From Mucilaginibacter sp. OK098 (GTDB taxonomy: Bacteria; Bacteroidota; Bacteroidia; Sphingobacteriales; Sphingobacteriaceae): DNA of 64,000 nucleotides. The DNA is taken from NCBI RefSeq assembly GCF_900142915.1, contig NZ_FRCM01000001.1, positions 682,001-746,000 of the forward strand, read 5' to 3'. The notes below the pieces were generated by a model, which searched no databases, was not told the origin of the DNA, and saw nothing but the letters and a program-made list of their open reading frames with translations. The position numbers and the translations under genes are program-made. Shown here one piece after another: positions 19,323 to 30,100 of the stretch (positions are counted from its first letter, which is position 1; the number at the start of each line of letters is the position of its first letter).

Positions 19323-22300
19323 ATGAAAACATTAAATATTACCCTATCAATCAGTTTAGTTTTTGTGCTTATTGGCTTTAGTTGTTTAGCACAAAATACT
19401 ACGTTCAAAATAAGTAAGGATATTCGGGCAAGCGAAATTACCTCGTCGGCATCGAGCAGTTTCGGTCCAGACCAAAGTGTTAACCATTTAACAGACGGTT
19501 CTGGTATTCATAACAACCTGCATGATAATAACGGTAGCGCACTCACCATGTGGCATACAACGGAAAATCCTGTTGCCAGCATCCCTGCAAAAGGATTGCC
19601 TTTATGTAAGGCATGGGTGAGATTTGATTTTTCAACTCAAAAATCTTTTAATAAGATTTGGATATGGAACCATAATCAGGAGAACCTGACTAGCCGTGGA
19701 TTTCGTTTGATAAAAGTGTACGGAACAACAAATGAAATTGATTGGTTTGAGTTAACTACACTGGAATTACCTGATGCTAAAAACCTGAATGGAAAAGCAT
19801 CAGAAATAGTCGTTAATGAAAAAAAGGCATTAAAGTCAGTAATTATTGCTGCCGAATCTAATTGGGGAGGCAATGTTTATGGCCTGAGCGGAGTGAAATT
19901 TATAGCTGAGCTTGAAGTTAATGAGTCAGCATTACCATTTCCCAATGATTTTGAATGTGCACCAACAAGCATATACCGTTATTGTAAAGATGGCAAGCCA
20001 GGAAGAGAAGTAGTGCTCACCTTTAAGGGGGCTAATTTATATCAACCTTCAGAAATAGAAGTTACAGCAGATAGCCGGACAATAACCACCTCTGTTCCAT
20101 TTAGGAAGGATGGATTAGAAACGGCAACAATTATACTTCCATCTGGTGTTGGTGTTGAGAAAGAAATACAAATATTCGTTTCATTAAAAGCGGGAAGTAA
20201 AATCATAAGAAAATCATTTGTATTGCCTAAGCAAAGACAATGGACAGTATACATTTACCCACATGCACATGTTGATATAGGGTACACAAATACCCAGGCA
20301 AATGTCGAAATTATCCATAAGCGCAATCTTATTAACGGAATGAAGCTGGCAAAGGAAACGGCAAACTATCCGGAGGGGGCACGATATATTTGGAACCCCG
20401 AAGTTATGTGGCCTGTTGAGCGTTATTTAAAAAATGCGACACCAACCGAGAGGGAAGAATTATTGGATGCTATCAGAAAGGGATATATCCATCTTGATGC
20501 AGGGTATATTAATGATAATACGAGTGTTACGGCCGATGAGGAGTTTCCCGGGTTTTTTGGAGAAGCAAAGCGTCTGGAAAAGTTAACAGGTGTCCCGGTA
20601 AGTACGATCGACCAGACAGATGTTCCCGGTATGTCATGGGGAATCGTTCCGATGGCTGCTCAATTTGGAATTAAATACGTTTTCGCCCCGTTCAACGGTT
20701 CAGACCGCACCGGGTTAGCCGACAAATTCAATTTCAAACCATTCTGGTGGATTGGGCAGGATGGCGTTTCAAAAGTACTATTTCTTCAACCCGGCGATTA
20801 TACTCCCGGAGCAAGAGAAAAAGGATTTAAATACTGGCCTTTAATGGCTGGCCAAAAAGATCCAAATAAATTACTGCAAATCGTAAAAACAGATCATCCC
20901 CGTGAAAATTTCATCGATGGTTATTTATGGGAAAAACTTAAGCAGTTGGAGGGTAATAGCAGTTATCCCTACGATTTATTTCCAATGACATGGGCAATGG
21001 CAGATAATACACCAATAGATGCTGACCTGCCCGATGCAGTTAAAAGCTGGAACGAAGAATATGCATTTCCGCACCTGGTTATTGCAAGTTCAACAGATAT
21101 CATGTCGGCATTTGAGAAGAAATACGGAGATATAATCCCCTCATTCAGAGGTGATTTTACGGAATATTGGACAGATGGTTTGGGGGCTGCAGCTAAAGAG
21201 ACAGCTATGAACCGGAAGTCCAAAGAGCGCTTAATTCAAACAGACGTTCTTTGGTCAATGTTGCATCCGCGCGAAAAAGCACCCCGCCCAGAAATGAATG
21301 AAGCGTGGCGCAATGTACTCATGGGATCAGAACATACCTGGTGCTATATGAATCCTTACCAGGCCGATATGCAGGATGAAATATGGGGGGTAAAGCAAAA
21401 TTTCTTTAATACCGCTGAAAAAAGCAGCATTCAACTTCTTGCCAATGCGCTTAGCGCTGTATCGACTGATAAGTCAAATATTTTCTGTGTTTTTAACACT
21501 TTGTCCTGGGCACGCAATGGGTTGATCACAATTTCAAATGATCAAAGTGAAGGAGTTTTATCCGTACGGGATGAAAACAATAAACTGGTTGAGTCACAAC
21601 GGCTAAGTACAGGCGAATTAGTGTTTTTAGCATCTGATGTTCCCGCATTAGGGACAAAAAACTATACCCTGAGTACTGAAAGCGGGGGTAAATCTGGTGT
21701 GAAGATGGCTAAAGGGAATATCCTGGATAATGGGTTGGTTAAAATTTTGATTGACCCTGTTACTGGGGATATTACCAGTTTAAAAGATAAAACAGGTGTT
21801 GAATTTGTGAACCCCGGTGATGCCTGTAACATGAACAGTTTTAGGTATCTTCTTGGAAGCGGAAAACCGGCCTCAAGTGGCCCGCAATATGCGGCAAATG
21901 TAACAACACCCTTCAGTACCACTCTTCAGAAGCCTGTACATGCAACAGGACCAACAGAAGTACAAACTTTAATTAAAGAGAATGGGCCACTTCTTGCCGC
22001 TATTGAGGTGACTTCAAAAGCCGATGGTTGCAATAAGCTGACCCGTGAAGTTCGTGTTATAGCTGGCATGCCGGAAATTGAAATAAATAATTTAGTAGAT
22101 AAAATAGCCATAACGGAAAAGGAAGGGATTCATTTTGGGTTTTCATTTAACATTCCAAACGGACGAACACGTATTGATGTCCCATGGAGCGTGGTGGAAA
22201 TAGATGCAGATCAACTTCCTGCTGCAAACCGAAATTGGATTTGTTTTCAGCGCTGGCTTGATATATCAAATGAAGGCAAGGGGATAACCTGGTGCTCATT

Positions 22301-22832
22301 GGATGCGCCTACTTTCGAAAGTGGTAATATTACTGCTAATATTATTGGAGGAGCTTTTCATTCGCCTGAATGGATCCAACATTTGCCATTAAGTTCAACC
22401 ATATACTCTTGGGCGCTTAATAATCATTGGCATACAAATTTTCCGCTGTCGCAGGAGGGTAAATTGAGTTTTCGTTACAGGATATTACCTCATCAGTATG
22501 CTTATGATGCGGTTAAAGCTAATCGTTTTGGGCTTGAACAATCACAACCACTGATTGCTACTCCTGTTAAAGAAAAAATAAGCCTGAATACTTTAGTAAA
22601 AATAGATAATTTGAACGTTTTTATTTCGATCATCAAAACATCTGAAGATGGAAAGTCAATGATTATTCGTCTGCGATCATTATCTGATAAACCGGAAAAG
22701 GTAAATCTATCATTTCCTTCTTTTAAGCCACAATCTATACGAACATGCGTTGCTGATGAAACGCCGGGTGAAGAAGCAGGGAATTCAATTAATATGTTGC
22801 CACACGGAATTACTTCACTTATAATAGAATAG
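19323..22832 (+). CDS. Secreted GH38 alpha-mannosidase with N-terminal discoidin-like domain
   Basis: The protein has 1169 residues. A signal peptide (1-23) is followed by a F5/8 type C-like carbohydrate-binding domain (about 30-195), then the GH38 catalytic domain. HAHVDIGYT supplies the zinc ligands His316 and Asp318, and the Asp in QTDVPGMSWG (about 433) is the likely nucleophile. EYWTDGLGAAAKET and beta-sandwich C-terminal domains follow. It should remove terminal alpha-mannose in the periplasm or at the surface. It starts 10 bp after the preceding gene. Confidence 0.88.
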   Translation: MKTLNITLSISLVFVLIGFSCLAQNTTFKISKDIRASEITSSASSSFGPDQSVNHLTDGSGIHNNLHDNNGSALTMWHTTENPVASIPAKGLPLCKAWVRFDFSTQKSFNKIWIWNHNQENLTSRGFRLIKVYGTTNEIDWFELTTLELPDAKNLNGKASEIVVNEKKALKSVIIAAESNWGGNVYGLSGVKFIAELEVNESALPFPNDFECAPTSIYRYCKDGKPGREVVLTFKGANLYQPSEIEVTADSRTITTSVPFRKDGLETATIILPSGVGVEKEIQIFVSLKAGSKIIRKSFVLPKQRQWTVYIYPHAHVDIGYTNTQANVEIIHKRNLINGMKLAKETANYPEGARYIWNPEVMWPVERYLKNATPTEREELLDAIRKGYIHLDAGYINDNTSVTADEEFPGFFGEAKRLEKLTGVPVSTIDQTDVPGMSWGIVPMAAQFGIKYVFAPFNGSDRTGLADKFNFKPFWWIGQDGVSKVLFLQPGDYTPGAREKGFKYWPLMAGQKDPNKLLQIVKTDHPRENFIDGYLWEKLKQLEGNSSYPYDLFPMTWAMADNTPIDADLPDAVKSWNEEYAFPHLVIASSTDIMSAFEKKYGDIIPSFRGDFTEYWTDGLGAAAKETAMNRKSKERLIQTDVLWSMLHPREKAPRPEMNEAWRNVLMGSEHTWCYMNPYQADMQDEIWGVKQNFFNTAEKSSIQLLANALSAVSTDKSNIFCVFNTLSWARNGLITISNDQSEGVLSVRDENNKLVESQRLSTGELVFLASDVPALGTKNYTLSTESGGKSGVKMAKGNILDNGLVKILIDPVTGDITSLKDKTGVEFVNPGDACNMNSFRYLLGSGKPASSGPQYAANVTTPFSTTLQKPVHATGPTEVQTLIKENGPLLAAIEVTSKADGCNKLTREVRVIAGMPEIEINNLVDKIAITEKEGIHFGFSFNIPNGRTRIDVPWSVVEIDADQLPAANRNWICFQRWLDISNEGKGITWCSLDAPTFESGNITANIIGGAFHSPEWIQHLPLSSTIYSWALNNHWHTNFPLSQEGKLSFRYRILPHQYAYDAVKANRFGLEQSQPLIATPVKEKISLNTLVKIDNLNVFISIIKTSEDGKSMIIRLRSLSDKPEKVNLSFPSFKPQSIRTCVADETPGEEAGNSINMLPHGITSLIIE

Positions 22833-23052
22833 AAGTAGGTTTAGGAGGGAGCAATATGTTTAGGAGCCCCAGTTAGGTATATAAAAGGAAAAAGTATACC
22901 GATTGATAGATATGATCAATAGCAATAAATAGGATAACCTGGAGCAGATTAAGAAGATTAGGATAGGTTGAATAGTTGAGTTAGCCGACACTGGGACAGA
23001 TAGGAGGTTTATAAAACACAAAATATTTTTTTACAATAGAACTTTAATAATT
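22833..23052. other. Purine-rich spacer between the two GH38-type genes
   Basis: This 220-bp stretch is rich in AGG, TAG and GAT words on the plus strand with many stops in every frame. No terminator or recognised promoter is seen. It may be decayed coding sequence. Confidence 0.25.
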
Positions 23053-25761
23053 ATGAAACTAAAACTGGTGATTTTATATCTGATGATGGCGGTTGCAACA
23101 GGGGCATTTGCGCAGCCGAAGAAAGTCAATCATAAGGATGCACCAAAAGTAACCGATATATGGGTAGTATTTAAAACCCACTTTGACCTGGGTTTTACCG
23201 ATTTACCGGAGAATGTATTTGCGCGATATAGGGGAGAAATGATGGATAATGCGTTAAATGTTATAGAGAAAAACGCAACATTGCCCCAGGAAAAGCGCTT
23301 TGCCTGGACAGTACCCGGATGGCCCCTTTATGCTCAAATATTAGGGCCTTTGCAAACTCCTGAACGTAAAGCGAGGATAGAAAAAGCGATAAGAGACGGT
23401 TCAATAGTTGCTCATGGGCTGCCATTTACCATGCATACGGAGTCGTTGGATTATGAAGATTTGGTTCGCGGATTGGGTTACTCGTCAAATATTGCGCGTA
23501 AGTATGGACTGCCTTTGGCGATAAGCGCTAAAATGACCGATGTACCAAGTCATTCCTGGATTCTTCCAACATTATTAAACAATGCAGGTATAAAGTTTCT
23601 GCAATTAGGTTGTAATCCGGCAAGTCAGTACCCTCGATTTCCAGCACTATTCTGGTGGGAAGGTGCCGATGGTTCAAAGATTCTCTGCAACTATACTCCT
23701 TTGTATGGATCGGATATCAAGCCTATAAAAGATTGGCCTAGCAAGAATTATTTAGCAATGCAAATGACTGGTGATAATCATGGACCACCAAATGAGAAAG
23801 AGATAGCTAAATTGTTAGCTTACGCAAAAAAAGAATTGCCAGGTATAAAAATTCATTTTGGAACCCTTGATGATTTTGCCAAAGCTGTTTTAGCCGAGAA
23901 ACCTAACCTGCCTACTGTTAAAGGTGATTGTCCGGACACCTGGATTCACGGCTTGCTTTCAAATCCGCAGGAAACAAAGCTTGCGCGAAATATCCGCCCT
24001 TTAGAATCTGCGCTTGATGGGCTAAATACGCAAATGGGAATTTGGGGCACACCAGCCGGGTCTGTTTCGGCAAAACTGGCAAAAGCTTATGAGCAAAGCC
24101 TTTTGTATGCTGAACATACCTGGGGCATGAATGCCGAATACGGTCCGCGTTTTAGCTACGGCGATGATTGGAAGAAATGGATGGCAGAAGCTGAAGCAGA
24201 ACCTGTTCCTGAAAATGGTGATTATTCAAAACTTAAAAATAGTGATGCGGAAAACACAAAAGAAGGGAGTAAAAGAAAATGGCTGCATTCGTATGACGTA
24301 AAACGGCAATACATCCGTAATACAAACGATATTGTAAGTAATGAATTAAACACCCATCTTGATTTATTGGCAAAATCTGTAAACGTGGCGGGAAAACGTT
24401 TGGTAGTTTATAATCCGCTGCCATGGAAAAGATCGGGAATAGTTGCAAATCCATGGGAAAAAGAAAAAACTTTTTATGTGAAAGAAATTGCACCATCCGG
24501 TTACGTTACCTATTCTCAGAATGATTTAAAAGAATTAGCGGTTACCAATGATGAGCAACCTGTATTCAGCACCCCTAACTTTAAAATAGTTTTTGATTTA
24601 AGCAGGGGAGGGATATCTTCATTAACAGAAAAGACAACAGGGCGTGAATTAGTTGATAAATCCTCTAAATATGTTATTGGCCAGTTTTTGCATGAACGGT
24701 TCAGCACCAATGAGGTTGATAGATGGTGGAATGTTTATAGCCGGATAAAAGAGGGTTGGGGCCTGAATGATTTGGGAAAGCCCGGAATGATTAACGCTGA
24801 AAAAGCGCCATATGTAGCATTTACCCCAAATGATTGGAAAATATCTGTTTCGCATTCAGAGATTGCAGATATAGCTACTTTGACCTCACTTGCAACACAA
24901 GGTTTTGCAAAGAAATATACTTTAACGTTTACCTTTCCCCGAAATGATGCTCATGTTGATGTTGAATGGGCTGTAGAATCTAAAACAGCAGACAAACAGC
25001 CGGAAGGTGGATGGCTTTGTTTCCCTTTTTTAGTTAAGAACCCTAACTTCACAGTTGGCCGTTTGGGTGGCCCGATAAATCCTGTAACAGACATTGTTTC
25101 AGGTACTAACAGGTATCTGATGGCTGTAAATTCGGGCGTTTCAATTACTCAGGCAGATAAATCAGGAGCCGGGCTTACACCAATGGATTCCCCTTTGATT
25201 AGCTTAGGAGAACCCGGGTTGTGGGAGTTTGCACTAGAGCATACACCCACAATACCTTCTGTATTTGTAAACCTATATAATAACATGTGGAACACAAATT
25301 TCGCATTATGGCAAGACGGATCATGGAGTGAAAGAGTTCGGATCTGGCCTATTGATAAAAACACACCAACAGCCCCCAACCTGATTCAAAAATCGTGGGA
25401 AGCCCGCGTACCTTTATTAACAGGAACAGCTGAAGGCGCTGCAGGGAAATTAGCGGCGAAAAATACCGGTATATCTATTTCAAGAACCGGTGTGCTGGTA
25501 ACCGCTTTCGGCGAAAATCCTGATGGTAAGGGAACTGTTTTGCGTTTGTGGGAGCAGGGTGGTATATCGGGTAATATTACGGTTACATTGCCTAAAGGTT
25601 CAACTTACACTAAAATGATTCCCGTAAACCTTCGGGGGGAAGTAGCAGGGAAACCGATTTATGTTTCCAAAGATAAGGTAACGTTTTTCATACATGCTTA
25701 TGCGCCAGCAAGTTTTATCCTGACTATTTCTTCCATCGAACATAGAGCCGCTGCTCTGTGA
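23053..25761 (+). CDS. Secreted GH38-like DUF5054 protein
   Basis: The protein has 902 residues with signal peptide MKLKLVILYLMMAVATGAFA. THFDLGFTDLP (His43, Asp45) parallels the zinc-binding HxD of GH38, and KMTDVPSHSWILP sits where GH38 has its nucleophile Asp. EHTWGMN is also reminiscent of the family. These features match DUF5054, a GH38-related family without defined activity that I recall from Bacteroidota glycan loci. Next to a true GH38 enzyme it may be an alpha-mannosidase of different linkage preference. Confidence 0.75.
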   Translation: MKLKLVILYLMMAVATGAFAQPKKVNHKDAPKVTDIWVVFKTHFDLGFTDLPENVFARYRGEMMDNALNVIEKNATLPQEKRFAWTVPGWPLYAQILGPLQTPERKARIEKAIRDGSIVAHGLPFTMHTESLDYEDLVRGLGYSSNIARKYGLPLAISAKMTDVPSHSWILPTLLNNAGIKFLQLGCNPASQYPRFPALFWWEGADGSKILCNYTPLYGSDIKPIKDWPSKNYLAMQMTGDNHGPPNEKEIAKLLAYAKKELPGIKIHFGTLDDFAKAVLAEKPNLPTVKGDCPDTWIHGLLSNPQETKLARNIRPLESALDGLNTQMGIWGTPAGSVSAKLAKAYEQSLLYAEHTWGMNAEYGPRFSYGDDWKKWMAEAEAEPVPENGDYSKLKNSDAENTKEGSKRKWLHSYDVKRQYIRNTNDIVSNELNTHLDLLAKSVNVAGKRLVVYNPLPWKRSGIVANPWEKEKTFYVKEIAPSGYVTYSQNDLKELAVTNDEQPVFSTPNFKIVFDLSRGGISSLTEKTTGRELVDKSSKYVIGQFLHERFSTNEVDRWWNVYSRIKEGWGLNDLGKPGMINAEKAPYVAFTPNDWKISVSHSEIADIATLTSLATQGFAKKYTLTFTFPRNDAHVDVEWAVESKTADKQPEGGWLCFPFLVKNPNFTVGRLGGPINPVTDIVSGTNRYLMAVNSGVSITQADKSGAGLTPMDSPLISLGEPGLWEFALEHTPTIPSVFVNLYNNMWNTNFALWQDGSWSERVRIWPIDKNTPTAPNLIQKSWEARVPLLTGTAEGAAGKLAAKNTGISISRTGVLVTAFGENPDGKGTVLRLWEQGGISGNITVTLPKGSTYTKMIPVNLRGEVAGKPIYVSKDKVTFFIHAYAPASFILTISSIEHRAAAL

Positions 25762-26131
25762 CTGGGGCGTTGCATAAAGGGAAAAAGATCATCATTGTTA
25801 CTATGGCTACCAGCTTAACTGGCGGAGAATGGTGCTGGCCCGATGTTATGATAGGATATTCCGGAGGACTTGACCATATGATTCCGTTCTCCAAGTTTAT
25901 GTACTTGTGTTAGATGGATTACTAAATTGATTCTGCTCATAAAAGTATTAGCATTATCAAAGTGTTTAGGAATGATATTTTTGATATTCCAGAACGAGGT
26001 GGTCAAAGATCCCGGAATATCCAGCTTACACAAAATATTCCTTATATATATGAGGAATATTTTGTTTCCCATGAGTTGGCTTATTGGGAAGAACATATAT
26101 TTAAGACCTTAGTATTTTTTAATGAGCAATT
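25762..26131. other. Intergenic region with nested inverted repeats
   Basis: GGATATTCCGG (25854-25864) has its exact reverse complement at 26012-26022. A hairpin AAAATATTCCT / AGGAATATTTT (26032-26042 / 26053-26063) follows, so TATTCC words recur. A short open frame (IIIVTMATSLTGGEWCWPD...) ends near 25912 but has no recognisable homology. The promoter of the next gene probably lies here. Confidence 0.4.
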
Positions 26132-27124
26132 ATGAAAGACTTAAATTTAAAATCATCTCTTGATCTTGCAGATCATAGTAATCCGATCAGTAGCATGTTT
26201 GAACAACCAAAGAATGCAAAAGATTGGGAACAATATATACTGACAGAGGAGCAAATCTCCTCTTTTAAAAAGGATGGGTTTGTTCGTGGTATTAAGATAC
26301 TGTCAGAAGGGCAGGTGGATATACTAAATAAGGAACTTGTAAAGCTACAATCTTTAAGTGAAGCAGAGAAGGAATTGTTTTATCATTACGAAAGTAATGA
26401 ATCCGAAGATTCTGCAAAGGTGCTCTTTCACGCTATTGGAGCTTGGCGGGTTACCCCAGGGTTTCATGATTTGATCTGGTCCCCGGCGTACCGTATGGCG
26501 ACATATCAGTTGTTAGGACAATCATTCAGGCTTTTTCATGACCAGTTATTTTGTAAGCCCGCCAAACACGGTGGCGTTGTAGCCTGGCACCAGGATTATT
26601 CTTACTGGACTTTTACCAGGCCGATGCATCACCTTACCTGCTGGATAGGCCTTGACGATGCAAGCAAAGAAAACGGATGCCTTTATTTTATCCCCGGTAG
26701 TCATAAATGGGGGCTATTACCTGTTACCGGATTAGCGGGAGATATGAACGCCGTAAAAAAAGTTTTAAATGAAGAGCAACTGGATATTTTTGAACATAAA
26801 GTAGCAAATGAATTGCCAAGAGGCTATGCGAGCTTTCACCACCCCTTAACCATGCATGGATCGTATGAAAACTTTTCTGAACAACCGCGAAGAGCTGTGG
26901 TAATTAATGCTATGGATCATCGTACGTTGGGGAACACAGCTGGATATGACAGATTGGAAGCATTGAAAAGTTTTCCTGCCATGCCTCAGGATAAACTTCT
27001 GGATAGCCGATTTTTCCCTCTTTTGTTCGATGGGGATAAAGAATTGGAAGCTTTAGGTAGAGATATACCCAAAGTTAATGATAGTGAATTATATGATGAT
27101 CCTGCAATTTGTAAAAATAAATAG
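26132..27124 (+). CDS. Phytanoyl-CoA dioxygenase (PhyH) family protein
   Basis: This 330-residue Fe(II)/2-oxoglutarate oxygenase has the facial triad His153-x-Asp155 (WHQDYSYW) and a distal His242 (TMHGSYEN), with RRAVVINAM giving the 2-oxoglutarate-binding Arg. There is no signal peptide, so it is cytosolic. PhyH proteins hydroxylate diverse small molecules and the substrate is unknown. It ends 20 bp from the convergent FG-GAP gene. Its place in a glycan locus suggests a sugar- or lipid-related substrate, but this is a guess. Confidence 0.85.
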   Translation: MKDLNLKSSLDLADHSNPISSMFEQPKNAKDWEQYILTEEQISSFKKDGFVRGIKILSEGQVDILNKELVKLQSLSEAEKELFYHYESNESEDSAKVLFHAIGAWRVTPGFHDLIWSPAYRMATYQLLGQSFRLFHDQLFCKPAKHGGVVAWHQDYSYWTFTRPMHHLTCWIGLDDASKENGCLYFIPGSHKWGLLPVTGLAGDMNAVKKVLNEEQLDIFEHKVANELPRGYASFHHPLTMHGSYENFSEQPRRAVVINAMDHRTLGNTAGYDRLEALKSFPAMPQDKLLDSRFFPLLFDGDKELEALGRDIPKVNDSELYDDPAICKNK

Positions 27125-27144
27125 ATATAAAACGGTTTAATGGC

Positions 27145-30100
27145 TTAAAAAATCATTTTCCTTGTTTTGCCTTTACTATCGGAAATAATTACAGATGTAA
27201 CATTTTTAGCAATGCTCAAAAATCTTGCTGATTGTGACAAAAAAGAAAAGCCATAATAAAATTCCATCCTTTGTTTTTTACCATTTCTAAATGATATTTC
27301 AGCACTTATGTCATTGGGCTGCAAAGGTATATTGTTAGTATTTTTTTTAAGTTCAAATACTTTGAGGGGGCCCCGGTTTTGCCCGGCGGCCAGCAGATAT
27401 TTACCATTTTTACCCCTAAATTTTATTAATGCCTTGCCATTGCCCGGAATAAAAATGCCACTTTCAAGAATCGTTTGCGGAATAAAATTACCTTTACCAT
27501 CTCCTTTTAGCATCAACCCATTCAATGCATCGTAACGGCCAACGGTTACATCGGCTCCGTAATCATTTGTGTTGATTACCACATCCAGGTTACCATCACC
27601 ATCAAAATCGTCTACAGTCATTCCATTTAAAGTGGATAGTTGAGCCTGAAAAGGTAAGGGAATCAGGGTAAATTTACCATTACCGTCATTTCTACAATAG
27701 CAGGAATTGAAATTATTTGCTTTTAATATTAATGCGTCTTTTAATTGTTCTTTCGAAAACAGTTGATCCATTGTAGCAGTAGCGTACGATTTATAATTCT
27801 GAAATATTGAACGCATTCCTATCATTTGTTTTACAATGTCATCTCTTGTTTGTGCCGGAAATTCTTTTTTTGTCGGGTCTTCCTGGCTTGCAGGAAGGAA
27901 TAAAGAAGGGAAGGCATCGTAGCTCCCGTTGCTATCAAAATCTTTTGCATAAATTGATACTGGATACTGCTGGCTTGCTTTATAAAAAGAATTTTGTCCA
28001 AGGTTTCCTATTATATAATCAATATCTCCATCGTTATCAAAATCGCCTGCGGCGATACTATTCCACCATCCAATTTGATTTGACAGGCCCGTTTTTGGAG
28101 TTACATTTTTAAAAGTGCCTTTATCATTTTTCAAAAATGTAATGGGCATCCATTCTCCGGCCAAAACCAGATCAGGCCATCCATCATTATCAAAATCAGT
28201 AACCATTGCATCAGATACCAGGCCAATATTATTTAAGTCTTTTGCTACCTGGCTGGTAACATCGGTGAATTTTATTTTACCATTTTTGGAATCATTCCGG
28301 TAGATACAACTTGATACCGGTTTGGGGTAGCTCCAAGGTTCAACCCTTCCGGTAATTAAGAGATCAAGGTCTCCGTCTTTGTCATAGTCAATTGCCCTCA
28401 CACATGATTTACTTGTGAAATTTCGGGGCAGCGCTAAAGAATCAATTGAAAAATTTCCCTTTCCATCATTAATGTAAAGAATATCCTGATAAGCTTCTGA
28501 ATTAGGTTTGTTTTCATAACCACCACGGGCTATAAATATATCCAGGTCGCCATCGCCATCAGCATCAAATAGGGTCACACCTAAATCCTGCAACTGCAAT
28601 ATGCTTTTTTCAGACTGCTGTGGCAGCGCTTTCTTTATAAAAGTGCCATTAGCCTGCTGGAATAGGATAGTGGTCCCAAAGTCAGAATTTCCACTTACAA
28701 TAATATCATCCAATCCGTCGCCGTTCAGGTCACCGGCAGCTAGCGCTGGCCCATATTCTGAAAACTTATGCGGTAGTAATTTTTGAATAGTAAAATCAAT
28801 AAAATCTTTCTGGGAATGCGCATAGTGAATATTCAAAGAATCAGATACTTCTTTAAAAAGTGTGTTTGGCGCAATCATTGAATGGTCCCATGAATAATTG
28901 ATCTTTGCATTTGCATTTGAAACACTTATTGTTTGATTGGTGTGTACTTTTTGTAAAACCTGTTTTTTACCATTGGGCCATTTTACAACCATAGAGTCAA
29001 TAATGGAAACATTCCCCAGTCCAAAGTGAGGGTTTGACTGTATAGAAGATAAATAGCCACGATATGGTGTTTCCTCATAAGCCTGTTGCTTACCACCATA
29101 ATATAGCTCTATCCATGTTCCCAACCCATTCCTGTTCATAGAATCTCCTATAAGTTTAACATCTAAATAGTGTTCGTTTATCGGTTTAGAATCCATCGTT
29201 GTATTCTCATAAACTGAAGCCTCATCATTGATATTATTAATAATCATATCCAGATCGCCATCATTATCTAAGTCAGCATAAACAGCTCCGTTTGAAAAGG
29301 TAACGGCGGTTAGCCCCCAGTCTTTAGAAACATCGTCAAAGGTTAAATTTCCATTATTATGAAAAGCGTAATTGTGCAGCTTTACTTCCGGTATTTGCTT
29401 CAAAGTATAAGACATTGGGATAATGGGCGAAGCATCCTTCCGAAAAGTAATAAAATCGTGATCCGTTATATCTTTCGGAAAGCCGTTGGTAATAATTACA
29501 TCGCGAAAGCCGTCATTGTCAAAATCAGCAACTAATGGACTCCAGCTCCAATCCGTTGCTGACATACCTGAAAAGTACCCAACATCACTAAAAATCGGAT
29601 CGCCAATTGAATCGTTTGAATTTACTCTTGGGCCCTGGTTAATCTGTATGGTATTTCTTACATACTGGTATTGGTATTTAAAAAAATCGTTGAGTTGAAA
29701 TGCCTGATAGCTACTTGAACTCAGCATCATTTTTTTGCGATAATTATCTTCGGGGTTCATATCTAGTTCTATTACATCAGATAGGCCATCGTTATTAATA
29801 TCTATCACATCTTGCCCCATTCCATTTGCAGAAGTATGTTTAAAATAGGATGCCGCTTTTTCTGTAAAAGTTCCATCATGATTATTTATATAAAGTAGGT
29901 CGTTTGAGATAAAATCATTGGTCACAAAAATATCTTTCCATCCATCTTTATTAATGTCTGCAATAGTTACTCCATGGCCGTAACCTTCAATGGTAAGCCC
30001 AGCCTGCTTGGTAACATTTGTAAATACAGGATGTTTGAGCTTAGTATTCCAGTCATTTCTATATAACCGGCCCGTACTTGGAAAAGAGCCATCTGTAACT

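Noticed and set aside
27807..28112. Plus-strand frames inside the FG-GAP gene
   Set aside because: They are antisense to a repeat-rich gene and have no independent support.
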